Assembly (NCBI GenBank): GCA_963829545.1
Contig: CAWHIX010000008.1
Coordinates: 248,001 to 312,000 of the forward strand
Source: JAXGXJ01 sp963829545
GTDB lineage: Bacteria > Actinomycetota > Thermoleophilia > RBG-16-64-13
Direction of reading: 5' to 3'
Length of the DNA: 64,000 bases
Below the pieces are notes generated by a model. It saw only the letters and a list, made by a program, of their open reading frames with translations. It was not told the origin of the DNA and did no database searches. Position numbers and translations under genes: made by a program. Shown here piece by piece: positions 35,761 through 44,703 of the stretch (positions within the stretch are counted from its first letter, which is position 1; the number at the start of each line of letters is the position of its first letter).

Positions 35761-37676
35761 CTAGTCCTCCGCTATGCTGTCCACGGGCTCGAAGGTCATG
35801 GCCTTCACGTATTCCCGCTGGAAGTCGGGGTCGAGGGCCAACTCGATGAACTCCACCTCTTCGGCCACCCGGGCCGCATCCCGTCGCTTGCCGAGGTTCA
35901 GAAGAGCGTAGCGGGCTCCGTCGCCGGCCGCGTTACCCACGGAACTGACCGCTTCCGGCGCGCATTGCGGGAACAGCCCGATGGCGAGGGCGTGGTGCTT
36001 GTCGATGAAGTTGCCGAACGCCCCGGCCAGGATGACCTTGTCCGGCATGGGGACTCCATAGGTGCGTAGCAGTATCTCCGCGCCGGCTCGCAGCGCTCCT
36101 TTTGCCAACTGGATCGACCGGATGTCCTTGAGGGAGATGGTGATGGCCTGGTTGAGGGCCGTCTCCTCGGGCCACGCAAGGACGAACTTGCGCGGTCTCC
36201 CGTCCTGCTTCAGCACCCGCTCGTGAGAGAGGTCCGCGAAGTTGCCCGAGGGTAGGATGATGCCGGCCTTCAGCATCTCGGCGGCCGCCTCGATGATTCC
36301 CGAGCCGCAAATGCCCCGGGCGCGTACCTCCTCGGCCGAATAGCCGGTATGCCAACCCTCGAGTCCGATGACCTTGAAGCGAACGTCGAGTGTGCCCGGG
36401 TCGATCCGCACCCTCTCGATGGCTCCCGGAGCGGCGCGCATGCCGAACTCGATGTGGGACCCCTCCAGGGCCGGGCCGGTGGCGCACGAGGCACAAGAGA
36501 GCGGGTGCGGTTGCCCACCACCAACTCGCCGTTGGTGCCGATGTCGATGATCAAGAGGACCTCGTCCTGCTCGTAAGGTGCCTCGGCGATGAGCACCCCG
36601 ACGTTGTCGGCGCCGACGAAGCCTGCCTCCACCGGCAGCACGTGCAGACGGCAGCGCGGGTGGAACGTCAGGCCTATCTCAGCAGCCAGCGCGTCGATCG
36701 GCCCCTGCACAGCGGGAGCGAAGGGTGCCGCGCCGAGCGCGCGAGGATCGAGTCCGAGGAACAGATGATGCATGGCCGTGTTGCCTACCATCACCACGTC
36801 GACGATGTCGGTCAAGGCGGCCCCACTCCGTTCGACCGCCTTGCGGGCGAGGTCGAGCACTTCTGTGATCACAGCAGTCTGCAATTCGCCCAGGGCAGCG
36901 AAGTCGTGGATCACGTGATGAAGCCGGGCGATGAGGTCGTCCCCAAAGGCGACCTGCGGGTTCATGGCCGCCTCGGTGGCCAGCACGGCCCCCGTCTGCA
37001 GGTCGACCAGATAGGCGGCGATGGTGGTGGTGCCGACGTCGACGGCCAGGCCGAGCACGCGTCCGGCCTCTGCCGCGGGCCGGACGCCGATGATGGAGGT
37101 GCCCTGCCAGACGAGCACCGAGATATCCCAGCCCGCCTGCCGCAGGGCGCTCGGCAGGGTCTGAAGTGTCGGGAAATCGAACTTGAGGCCCTGCAGCCCA
37201 TGCGTCTCCTCGAGCGCCGTCAGCAGCCGCTCGGCGTCCGCGATGGCGTCCTGCATCGTCGGCGGCCGTAGCGCGACCCTATAGGCGCGGACGGCAGGGT
37301 CGAGAGGCACGGTCCGCTCGCCGGCTTCCTTGCGCACCACTTGGGCGGTGCGGCGGCTCTCTTCGGGCACGAAGACCCGGACGTTGCCGGTCACCTTCGT
37401 CTGACACGCCAAGCGCATGCCGGCCGCGAGGCCGTCGGCGCCGAAGACCGCCGACTCGACCTCGGTGGGAGGGGACACACTCTCGGGGGTCTCCACCCGT
37501 ACGCGGCACTTCTTGCAGGTACCCTTACCCCCGCAGGCACTCTCGATCTCCACGCCCAGACCGCGGGCCACAGCCAGTAGGGTGTCGCCGCCGCCCGCCG
37601 GTCCTCTCCGACCCGACGGCTGGAAGGTCACGGTATGTTCGCCGACCGACCCGGTCGGTGATGCCGAGGTGCTCAT
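35761..37676 (-). pseudogene. ASKHA/ferredoxin-domain corrinoid-activating protein (RACo-like), one frame break
   Basis: About 638 residues. The N-terminal [2Fe-2S] ferredoxin domain is 'IESACGGKGTCKKCRV...LACQT' (Cys ligands visible). A linker region and a large actin-like ATPase (ASKHA) domain follow, with 'GLAVDVGTTTIAAYLVDLQT', 'VMVGNTAMHHLFLGLDP' and 'LLIIDIGTNGELV'. Members such as RACo/RamA use ATP to reduce inactive Co(II) corrinoid proteins of methyltransferase systems. One frame break near 36500 separates 'NGELVVGNRTRSLV' from the continuation 'GSHIEFGMRAAPGAIERVRI'. Start 37676. It leads a minus-strand pair with the small gene at 37734-38093, and UroD-type and FMN proteins lie nearby. 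Confidence 0.85.
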
Positions 37677-37733
37677 CTTGTCTCTCCCGTGCTCGTCGTG
37701 GTCTCCCGGTTGGTCTCGCGCTCGATCGCCCGA

Positions 37734-38093
37734 TCAGGGGTCGCGGCTGATGCACATGCCCACGTCTCGGGGCAACGCCAGGCCTGCCGCCACCTCGATG
37801 GCCTTGATCAGGCCGCTGGGGACGGGGCAGGCCGCGTGGATGCAATTGCGATAGGCGGCCTCCAGCGCAGGGGGAAGGCCGTTCCGCAGGCCGATCTGCT
37901 GCAGGGCGTCGACCTCGTCCACCTCGGTGGCGATCTTGGCCACGTGTGGGCAGTCGCTATCGATCGTCACTCGGACCTTGTAGCCCTCGGTTCTGGTGGC
38001 TCTGACTGTTGCCCGATGGCCGCAGACCCCGGCGTCGATCTCGACGGTGGCAGTCGTGGAGGGTGTCGCGGTGCTCTCGACTGCATCGGGCAT
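37734..38093 (-). CDS. Small conserved cysteine-containing protein beside the corrinoid activator (DUF6951-like)
   Basis: A 119-residue cytosolic protein. The core 'VEIDAGVCGHRATVRA', 'YKVRVTIDSDCPHVAKIA' and 'NCIHAACPVPSGLIKAIEVAAG' has five cysteines in conserved-looking settings. I believe it belongs to a small family of unknown function (DUF6951) found beside corrinoid methyltransferase and ASKHA genes, but this naming is from memory. I start at the ATG at 38093, behind AAAGGA; upstream sequence in frame is Pro/Arg-rich and non-coding in look. It ends 57 bases before the ASKHA gene on the same strand, so they are probably cotranscribed. Confidence 0.6.
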   Translation of the reverse strand: MPDAVESTATPSTTATVEIDAGVCGHRATVRATRTEGYKVRVTIDSDCPHVAKIATEVDEVDALQQIGLRNGLPPALEAAYRNCIHAACPVPSGLIKAIEVAAGLALPRDVGMCISRDP

Positions 38094-38255
38094 GTCTGGT
38101 CGTCCTTTCCGATGGGCGGTTCTTCGATTATAGGGGGGCGCGGGCTTCTCGGGAACCGAAGCAGGGAGCGGGCAACGCACGCTGGTGTGATGAAAGGGAG
38201 CCGTGCGCTCGGGGGACGCATGGGTAAGGCATCACGGGCAGGAAGGATGGAGCAG

Positions 38256-39208
38256 ATGAAAGACGAACCGAGAACTGTCAGCAGACGGGAATTCCTCAAG
38301 ATCGCCGGTATCGCCGGAGCGACCGTCGGGGTAGGCGCCGGCTTGGGCGGGCTGCTGGCCGCCTGCGGGGAAGAGGAAGAGACCACGACCACCACGGCCG
38401 CGGCTGCCGGCGGTGAGTCCACGACCACCACGGCCGCCGGAGGCACCACCACCAGCGCAGTCACGGGGGCCGAAACCGGACGCGAGATCAAGGTCGGTTT
38501 TGTCGACCCGCTCACGGGTGCTATCGCCGCGTTCGGTATCCCGGGCAAGTACATCACCGAGCGCTGGAACGAGTTCGTCAAGGATGGTCTGGTCTGTGGC
38601 GAAGATCGTGGACCGGCGTCATGATCCCGCCTGCGACAGGACCAACATGTGGACGCAGGTGCAAGCAGCAGGGCTGGACGCCGAAGATCGCCGAGGGCAT
38701 CGAACCCACCCTGTTCCCCTCGGCCATGGAAGCCATCGGCGAGAGCGCTGACGGCCTCTGCGGCCCCATGTGGTTCCACCCGACCTTGCCGTTCAAGTCG
38801 TCCTCACCGGCGAGACCGCCGAGGAGCATGTGCGACGACTTCGAGGCGCGCATGGACATGCAGTGGCAGCAGCCCATCCTGCATTACGTGACCTTCGAAT
38901 GGGTGGTCGACGTCCTGAAGCGGACGACGAACGTGGACGACAAAGAAGAGATCATGCAGCGCGTCACCGAGACCAACATGCCCATGACCATCGCCGGGCC
39001 CGATCGACTTCACTGCCCCGCTGGCTGACCGCGCAGCGCGCACGTGGTGCCAACGCAGGTGGGCACGCCGCTCTACGGCGGGCAGTGGCGCCTGCTCCGA
39101 CGGCGGCAAGTACATGTTCGACCTGTACATCTGCAGCAATATCGCCGCGCCTCAGGTGGAGGTGCAGGACAAGCTCAACCGCTCGTCCATAGCAGCGGCC
39201 TGTAGGGC
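38256..39208 (+). pseudogene. Tat-exported ABC-type substrate-binding protein, internally deleted and frameshifted
   Basis: The N-terminus is intact: Tat motif 'SRREFLKIAGIAG', lipobox-like 'GGLLAACGEE', a Thr-rich linker, and the start of a branched-chain-amino-acid-type binding domain ('IKVGFVDPLTGAIAAFGIPG'). After about residue 115 the sequence jumps to C-terminal material of the same kind of protein ('KIAEGIEPTLFPSAMEAIGE', 'ILHYVTFEWVVDVLKRT', 'MPMTIAGP'). Only about 320 residues are covered, against a usual 420-440, so roughly 100 residues are missing, besides breaks near 38605, 38660, 38805, 39003 and 39100. The end is uncertain. Such proteins bind the ligand of an ABC importer, but no permease gene follows. 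Confidence 0.75.
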
Positions 39209-39240
39209 GTCGGGGCTTCCAGTAAAGAAGGGGAGACAAG

Positions 39241-40351
39241 ATGGCTGATGAAGCCACCAAGCTGGCCTACGCGCTGCACGAGCAGCGCATCCGTGACGCG
39301 GTCGCGCTGAAGACTCCCGATCGGGTACCCGTGGTCCCCAACGGACCGGCTTGGCCGGCGCGCGCGCTGGGCGTGAAGATGACCGAGGTGGCCACCACCC
39401 CTGAGGTCTCCTACCAGCGCATCATCGAGGCGTACACGTCGTTGGGCGATATCGACGGCATCCAGAGCCCTGCCTATGACGTAAGTACTCTGAGCATCCA
39501 GTGGCTCTCCCGGGTCAAGGTCCCGGGTAGGGATCTTCCGTGACGACGAGCTTTGGCAGGTCGACGAGGCCGAGATCATGACTCTGGACGATTACGACGC
39601 CATCGTGCCCGAGGGTTGGGGCCCTTGGGTGGAGCGCTACTACCAGGAGCGTCTTCCCGGCGCCCTCGAGGCCTTCGCCCGTTTCGCCAAGACCATCCCA
39701 GCCTCTTTGGAGATGTGCCGTGAGAAAGGTGTGGTGCCCATGGCTCCGGCTGTGGCTGCCATTCCCTACGAGTACTTCTGCGGCGGCCGCTCGATGAAGG
39801 AGTTCCTACTCGACCTCTTCCGCCACGCCGATCAGGTGCATGCGGCCATGGAGACCGCCCTGCCGGCGCTGGTCGAGCAGATGCGCCAGACCATCCGGGC
39901 CTTCGGCCTCATGGGGCTGTGGATCGGCGGCTGGCGCTCGGCCAGTGAGTTCGTCTCGCCGCGCCTCTGGAACCGCTTCGTCTTCCCCTACTTCAAGGCT
40001 ATGGTAGAGGCCGCCGTGGAAGAGGGAGCCATACCCGTGCTGCACTTCGACGCCAACTGGGACCGTGACCTCGAACGGCTGTCGAGTTGCCCGCAGGGCA
40101 AGTGCGTGCTCTCCCTCGACAGCAAGACCGACATCTTCAAAGCCAAGGAAGTGCTGCGAGGGCACATGTGCATCATGGGTGACGTCCCGCCGAGCCTCTT
40201 CAGTCTCGGCACCCCGGAACAGGTCACCGACTACTGCAAGCGCCTGCTGAGCGAGGTGGGCCCGGACGGCTTCATCCTTTCCTCGGGCTGTGATGTCCCC
40301 GCGGATGCCAAGCCCGAGAACGTACGGGCCATGGTGGAGTCGGTGCTCTAG
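39241..40351 (+). pseudogene. Uroporphyrinogen decarboxylase-family protein (MtaA-like), one frame break
   Basis: About 369 residues of the UroD superfamily, which includes true UroD and the methyltransferases that move methyl groups from corrinoid proteins to thiols. 'RIRDAVALKTPDRVPVVPN' is the usual N-terminal block; 'PVLHFDANWDRDLERL' and 'DVPPSLFSLGTPEQVTDYC' lie near the C-terminus. The UroD porphyrin-binding N-terminal arginine motif (R-Q-A-G-R) is absent, which favours the methyltransferase-like branch. The frame breaks near 39525, between 'WLSRVKVPG' and 'RDDELWQVDEAE'. An ATG follows GGAG at 39230. Its place beside an ASKHA activator supports a corrinoid-linked role. Confidence 0.8.
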
Positions 40352-40376
40352 CCGCCCTCGTTCCGACGTCTTTCGG

Positions 40377-40404
40377 GTGGGGCCGGCTTGGGTGCCGGCC
40401 CCAC
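40377..40404 (+). terminator. Terminator after the UroD-like gene
   Basis: A perfect 11-bp GC stem (40377-40387 with 40394-40404) and a six-base TTGGGT loop, 26 bases past the stop. No T-run. Confidence 0.75.
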
Positions 40405-40557
40405 CTCGTCGCCGGCCCCGCCCCGCTCCGCTGGTCCTCCAACCGGGCTTCCGATCCTGCACGGCCGCGCCCGTATCGCCGCTGCCCGTTCTGGGTACAT
40501 CCAGAGCGTCGAGCGCCTTAGTTGGGCAGTCGCCAGAATCAGCAAGGGGGAACGCGC

Positions 40558-42159
40558 ATGGATCTCTCTCACACCGGTTCGAACGAGGCACTGGAGACCA
40601 GAAACCGCTCGCGAGACGTGGCCAGTTCGGGCATCTGCACCAGGTGCATGGCCGACTGCCAGGGCAACTGCGACGTATTCAAGTCGTCCTTCCGCGGCCG
40701 GGAGGTCATCTACCCGGGTCCCTTCGGCGACATGACCGCCGGCGGGGACAAGGTCTACCCGATCGACTACTCGCATCTCAACATCCTTGGCTTCGCCCGG
40801 GGGGCCAAGGCCATCGACGCAGCCAACCCGGACAAAGCCATCTTCCCGGTGGTCGACACCACAGCCGTGTACGGTCACATGAACCCCATCCGCATGAAGA
40901 TGCCGGTGTTCACGGGGGCTCTGGGCTCCACGGACATCGCGCGCCGGTACTGGGAAGCGTTCGCGGTGGGGGCCGCCGTCTCCGGTATCTCGCTGGTGGT
41001 GGGCGAGAATGTATGCGGTATCGATCCGGAGGCCGAGTTCTATCCCGACGGCAGGATCAAGCGCTCTCCGGAGATGGAGCGCCGAGTCAGGATCTATCGC
41101 GAGTGGCAGGGAGAATACGGCGACATCATCGTGCAACTCAACGTGGAGGACACCGCCTTCGGCGTGGCCGAGTACGTCGTCCAGGAGCTTGGGGTCGAGA
41201 CGATCGAGCTCAAGTGGGGCCAGGGAGCCAAGTGCATCGGCGGTGAGATCAAGATCCGCGATCTCGATCGGGCCATAGAACTACAGAAGCGGGGCTACAT
41301 CATCACTCCGAATCCCGGCGAGTCAGACGTCTGTGACTCGTTCCGGGCCGGAGGCATCAAGGAGTTCGAGCGGCACTCCCGCCTGGGCTTCATCGACGAA
41401 GAGCAGTTCCTGACCACGGTCGAGCAACTGCGCAGGCGCCTGGGAGTCAAGCGGGTCACCCTCAAGACGGGTGCCTACGGGTATCCGGAGTTGGCCCGCG
41501 CCATCAAGTGGTCGTCGAAGGCGCGTGTGGATCTGGTCACCATCGATGGGTCCGGGGGAGGGACGGGCATGAGTCCCTGGCGGATGATGGAGGAGTGGGG
41601 CGTGCCCACCTTCTATCTGCAGTCGATGGCTTACGAGTGCGCCAAACGCCTGGCCACGCGGGGAGAGTGGACTCCCGATCTGGCCATGGCCGGCGGCTTC
41701 TCGACCGAGGACCACATCTTCAAGGTGCTGGCGATGGGTGCGCCCTACTTCAAGGCCGTGTGCATGGGCCGTGCACTCATGATCCCCGGCTTCGTGGGCA
41801 GCAACATCGAGGGCGTGGTCGGCGACGGGTCGCGACCGGGCCTGTGGAAAGAACTACCCACACCGGTGAAGAAGTTCGGCCAGACACCGGAGGAGATCTT
41901 TGTCACCTACTCCACCCTGAAGGACAGGTTCGGCGACCGGATGCGGAGCATGCCTCTCGGCGCAGTGGCCATCTACACCTTCGTCGACAAGCTGCGAACC
42001 GGCCTGACCCAGTTCATGGCCGGGGCGCGCTGCTTCCGCCTCGACACCTTGACCCGAAGCGACGTCATCGCGTTGACGGAAGACGCTGCCAAGGTATCCG
42101 GGATCCAGTACGTGATGGATGCGATGAAAGCGGAGGCCGAGAGCATCCTCGACAGCTGA
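40558..42159 (+). CDS. FMN-binding glutamate synthase-family oxidoreductase
   Basis: A 533-residue protein of the GltB FMN/alpha-OAS barrel family without the amidotransferase domain. An N-terminal cysteine cluster 'CTRCMADCQGNC' (residues about 26-37) comes first. The barrel follows with 'VGENVCGIDPEAEFYPDG', 'IELKWGQGAKCIGGEIK', 'VTIDGSGGGTGMSPWRMM' (FMN phosphate site) and 'DLAMAGGFSTEDHIFKVLAM'. Stand-alone proteins of this kind occur in archaea and anaerobic bacteria, often near corrinoid methyltransferase genes; the reaction is not settled. The ATG at 40558 has AAGGGGGA before it. Terminators flank it, so it is a single-gene unit. Confidence 0.85.
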   Translation: MDLSHTGSNEALETRNRSRDVASSGICTRCMADCQGNCDVFKSSFRGREVIYPGPFGDMTAGGDKVYPIDYSHLNILGFARGAKAIDAANPDKAIFPVVDTTAVYGHMNPIRMKMPVFTGALGSTDIARRYWEAFAVGAAVSGISLVVGENVCGIDPEAEFYPDGRIKRSPEMERRVRIYREWQGEYGDIIVQLNVEDTAFGVAEYVVQELGVETIELKWGQGAKCIGGEIKIRDLDRAIELQKRGYIITPNPGESDVCDSFRAGGIKEFERHSRLGFIDEEQFLTTVEQLRRRLGVKRVTLKTGAYGYPELARAIKWSSKARVDLVTIDGSGGGTGMSPWRMMEEWGVPTFYLQSMAYECAKRLATRGEWTPDLAMAGGFSTEDHIFKVLAMGAPYFKAVCMGRALMIPGFVGSNIEGVVGDGSRPGLWKELPTPVKKFGQTPEEIFVTYSTLKDRFGDRMRSMPLGAVAIYTFVDKLRTGLTQFMAGARCFRLDTLTRSDVIALTEDAAKVSGIQYVMDAMKAEAESILDS

Positions 42160-42181
42160 GGAGATAGCCGGACCATCGACG

Positions 42182-42249
42182 CGCGGCGCGCCGGCCGGCG
42201 CGCCGCGTCATCCTGCGCATGGGCCGGGCCTCGTGACGAGGCCCGGCCC
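42182..42249. terminator. Tandem perfect hairpins between convergent genes
   Basis: First a 26-base perfect palindrome (42182-42207), then a 13-bp perfect stem (42221-42233 with 42237-42249) with a TGA loop. They separate the FMN-protein gene from the convergent glycosidase gene. Two strong structures in tandem look like one terminator for each strand. Confidence 0.85.
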
Positions 42250-42271
42250 CGCCGAGGCCGCCGTGCTCCGC

Positions 42272-43496
42272 CTAATCGAACGGATGCAGGCCTTTCCTCT
42301 GCTTGAACTCCAGGATGCGAAGGACCGCCTCGTCCAGACGCTCCTCACTCAGCGATCCATCCCCCACGGCCGAGACGATGGCCGTCACGATCTCCTCCTG
42401 CGAGCTGAGCGTCGCAAGGGTGATGATCAGATCGGAGCCGGCGCGGAGACAGGCGACGGCGGTGGCTCCGGAGCTCACCTCGGGCCCGGTCTCGTCGGCC
42501 GCGGCCATCTCTATGTCGTCCGTGATGACGAGCCCGTCGAAGCCCAGCTCACCCCGCAAGAGGTCCTCGATGATGGCCGAAGAGGAGGACGCAGGATGCT
42601 CCGAGTCGTAGGCGTCGGCGGTGATGTGGGCCACCATGACTGCCTCCGCGCCCGCGTCGAAGCCGGCGATGAAGGGCGGAAGGTGCGTGCTCTCGAACTC
42701 GCCCCGACTGGCCTTCGCCACGGCCACGCCCTGGTGAGTGTCCCCTCGAGCGGCGCCGTGCCCGGGGAAATGCTTGGGTACGGCGGCGAGGCCGTTGTCC
42801 TCGTAGCCGGCCACCACGGCGGCTACGTAGGCCGCCACCTGTTCCGTGTCTCCCGAGTAGCTGCGGCGGTACAGGAATGAACTGGGGTCCGACACCACGT
42901 CGGCTACCGGGGCCAGGTTCACGTTCACGCCCAGCGCCAGCAGTTCCTTCGCAGTCTGCGCCGCCAACTCTCCCGCCTCCGCGGGGGTCGATCTCTCACC
43001 CAGGGTGCGGGCGGCCGGGACAGGCGTCACCCCGTTCCCGATGCGCGCCACGGGGCCACCCTCCTGATCGACGGCAACCAGGAGACCGATGCCCCGACCG
43101 TCGGCGGCCGCTGCCTCCTGCAGCCCCGCGGTCAGCCTGCGCAGTTGATCGGCACTTTGAACGTTCCGTCCGAGCAGGAGCACCCCACCCGGGGGACCAA
43201 CGTCCAGTAGCTCGGGCGGGAGTGATGAAGCCACGGTGCCCGAGAAGCCCACCAGAAGCACCTGCGCAGCCTTGTCGCGCAGACTCATGGTCGCGAGCAA
43301 GCGCTCCGCCGGGCTCGAGCTGAGTAGTCGGAGGCGCCGATGTCGTGGACGGTGTCGTGGTGGGGGTGGTGGTCGTGGAAGTAGCGGGCGCGGGTACGGT
43401 TGACGAGGGGGGGATGCCGACCGCCTCGCGGTCGCCGCAGGCGGGAGAGAGGAGGAGCAGCACAAGTGCCAGAAGGCAAAGAACGGCCGGTCTCAT
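42272..43496 (-). pseudogene. nagZ: GH3 beta-N-acetylhexosaminidase lipoprotein (NagZ-type), one frame break
   Basis: About 408 residues. The N-terminus is a lipoprotein signal ('VLCLLALVLLLLSPAC', lipobox SPAC) and a Pro/Thr/Ser linker. The frame then breaks near 43320 and continues 'LSSSPAERLLATMSLRDKAAQ' into a GH3 catalytic domain with 'LVAVDQEGGPVARI', 'GVNVNLAPVADV', the loop 'VPKHFPGHGAARGDTHQGV' (catalytic His) and nucleophile Asp in 'LVITDDIEMAAA'. It would remove N-acetylglucosamine from cell-wall fragments outside the membrane, as in Gram-positives with lipoprotein NagZ. One base is off; the join is otherwise smooth. Confidence 0.87.
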
Positions 43497-43569
43497 CGCC
43501 CCAGGATACCGCGGAGGCCGCCGGGCGGCGCAGCCGCCCGGCGCGCGGGGCTATACTCCGGAGGGCCAG

Positions 43570-44451
43570 ATGCCTGAACTGCCGGACATCGAGATCTACA
43601 GGGAGGCACTCTCCTCACGAATCGTGGGGCAAGAGTTCACCGGCCTGCGCCTGGTCAGCCCGTTTCTCCTTCGGACCGTGAACCCTGCTCCACAAGACGT
43701 TGTCGGCCACCGGGTCACGAGCGTAGAGCGGATGGGCAAGCGAATCATCATCTGCCTCGATCCCGACCTCTACCTGGCGTTGCATCTTATGGTGGCCGGT
43801 CGCCTGCACTGGAAGATGCCGGGTGCTCCCGTCCCTCGCGGCTCCGGGTTGGCGGCGTTCGACTTCCCTTCGGGGACACTCATCCTCACCGAAGCGGGGT
43901 CGAAGCGGCGGGCGGCGCTGCACATCCTCTCTGGATGCGAGGCCCTAGCGAAGCTCGATCAGGGTGGCTTAGAGGTGATCGGTTCGACCTACCATGACTT
44001 CGCGGCGGCGCTACGGCGGGAGAATCACACCCTCAAGCGCGCCCTCACCGATCCGTCCATCATCAGCGGCATCGGCAACGCCTATTCGGACGAGATCCTC
44101 CACCAGGCTCGGCTCTCGCCGTTCCTGCGCACGGCTACCCTGGACGACGAGGTGATGACGAGGCTTCATCAAGCAGCGACAGAGGTTCTCAAGGGATGGA
44201 CCGATCGTCTGCGGACGGAGATGGCCGGCGAGTTCCCGGAGAAGGTGACGGCATTTCGCCCGGAGATGGCCGTCCACGGTCGTTACGGCCAAGCCTGTCC
44301 GGTCTGCGGCACCCGAATCGAACGCATCGTGAGAGCCCATAACGAATGCGACTACTGTCCGGGTTGCCAGACGGGGGGCCGCATCCTTGCCGATCGTTCG
44401 CTGTCGCGTCTGCTGAAAGACGACTGGCCGCCTGGGGCCCACAAAGACTAG
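43570..44451 (+). CDS. Fpg/Nei-family DNA glycosylase
   Basis: A 293-residue DNA repair glycosylase/AP lyase. The catalytic N-terminus is 'MPELPDIEIYREAL' (Pro2 nucleophile, Glu3). 'VERMGKRIIICLDPDLYLAL' carries the beta-hairpin lysine, 'IISGIGNAYSDEILHQA' is the helix-two-turn-helix, and a C-terminal zinc finger has 'CPVCGTRIERI' and 'CDYCPGCQTGG'. The start is unambiguous because Pro2/Glu3 must follow the ATG; the frame extends upstream but is non-coding. Whether it acts on 8-oxoguanine or oxidised pyrimidines is not clear. A single gene, divergent from nagZ. Confidence 0.93.
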   Translation: MPELPDIEIYREALSSRIVGQEFTGLRLVSPFLLRTVNPAPQDVVGHRVTSVERMGKRIIICLDPDLYLALHLMVAGRLHWKMPGAPVPRGSGLAAFDFPSGTLILTEAGSKRRAALHILSGCEALAKLDQGGLEVIGSTYHDFAAALRRENHTLKRALTDPSIISGIGNAYSDEILHQARLSPFLRTATLDDEVMTRLHQAATEVLKGWTDRLRTEMAGEFPEKVTAFRPEMAVHGRYGQACPVCGTRIERIVRAHNECDYCPGCQTGGRILADRSLSRLLKDDWPPGAHKD

Positions 44452-44469
44452 TAGATAGCGTCGATTTCC

Positions 44470-44570
44470 TGGTAAAATGCTGCCAAGCGTTTGAAAGGAG
44501 GTGGTCCCAATAGACAGTTTGCCCAGTATGCGCGGCGACCATTGGACCGGAGGTGGCGTTAGCCTTTAGT
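44470..44570 (+). other. Orphan leader-like unit: -10 box, strong SD, 13-19 codon frame
   Basis: A TAAAAT (44473-44478) is followed by a very strong SD, AGGAGGTGG (44496-44504). A frame then ends at TAG 44567-44569. From ATG 44528 it reads 'MRGDHWTGGGVSL'; in frame an ATA at 44510 (five bases after the SD) would add 'DSLPS' and a start residue. A second GGAGGTGG lies inside the frame (44549-44556). No gene follows on this strand; a terminator hairpin does (44636-44665). It could be a short peptide gene with an unusual start, or a small RNA. I do not recognise it with confidence. Confidence 0.4.
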
Positions 44571-44635
44571 CGTTGGAATCCCGACTGACGCCTTCCGGCG
44601 GCGCCTTCGGGGTCGCAGCGCTATACGAGAGCTTT

Positions 44636-44665
44636 GGAGGCCGTCTCGGCAACGAGACGGCCTCC
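44636..44665. terminator. Perfect 12-bp hairpin
   Basis: Arms 44636-44647 and 44654-44665 pair perfectly around a GGCAAC loop, followed by GGCGTTT. It can end both the orphan unit (plus) and the creatininase gene (minus). Confidence 0.78.
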
Positions 44666-44703
44666 GGCGTTTCCAGCAGCAAGCGGCAGGCGCCGGTGGA
44701 CCT

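Noticed and set aside
42182..42207. A 26-base perfect palindrome as a possible recombination or attachment site
   Set aside because: It lies between two converging genes beside a second hairpin, has no direct repeats or integrase nearby, and is best explained as a terminator.
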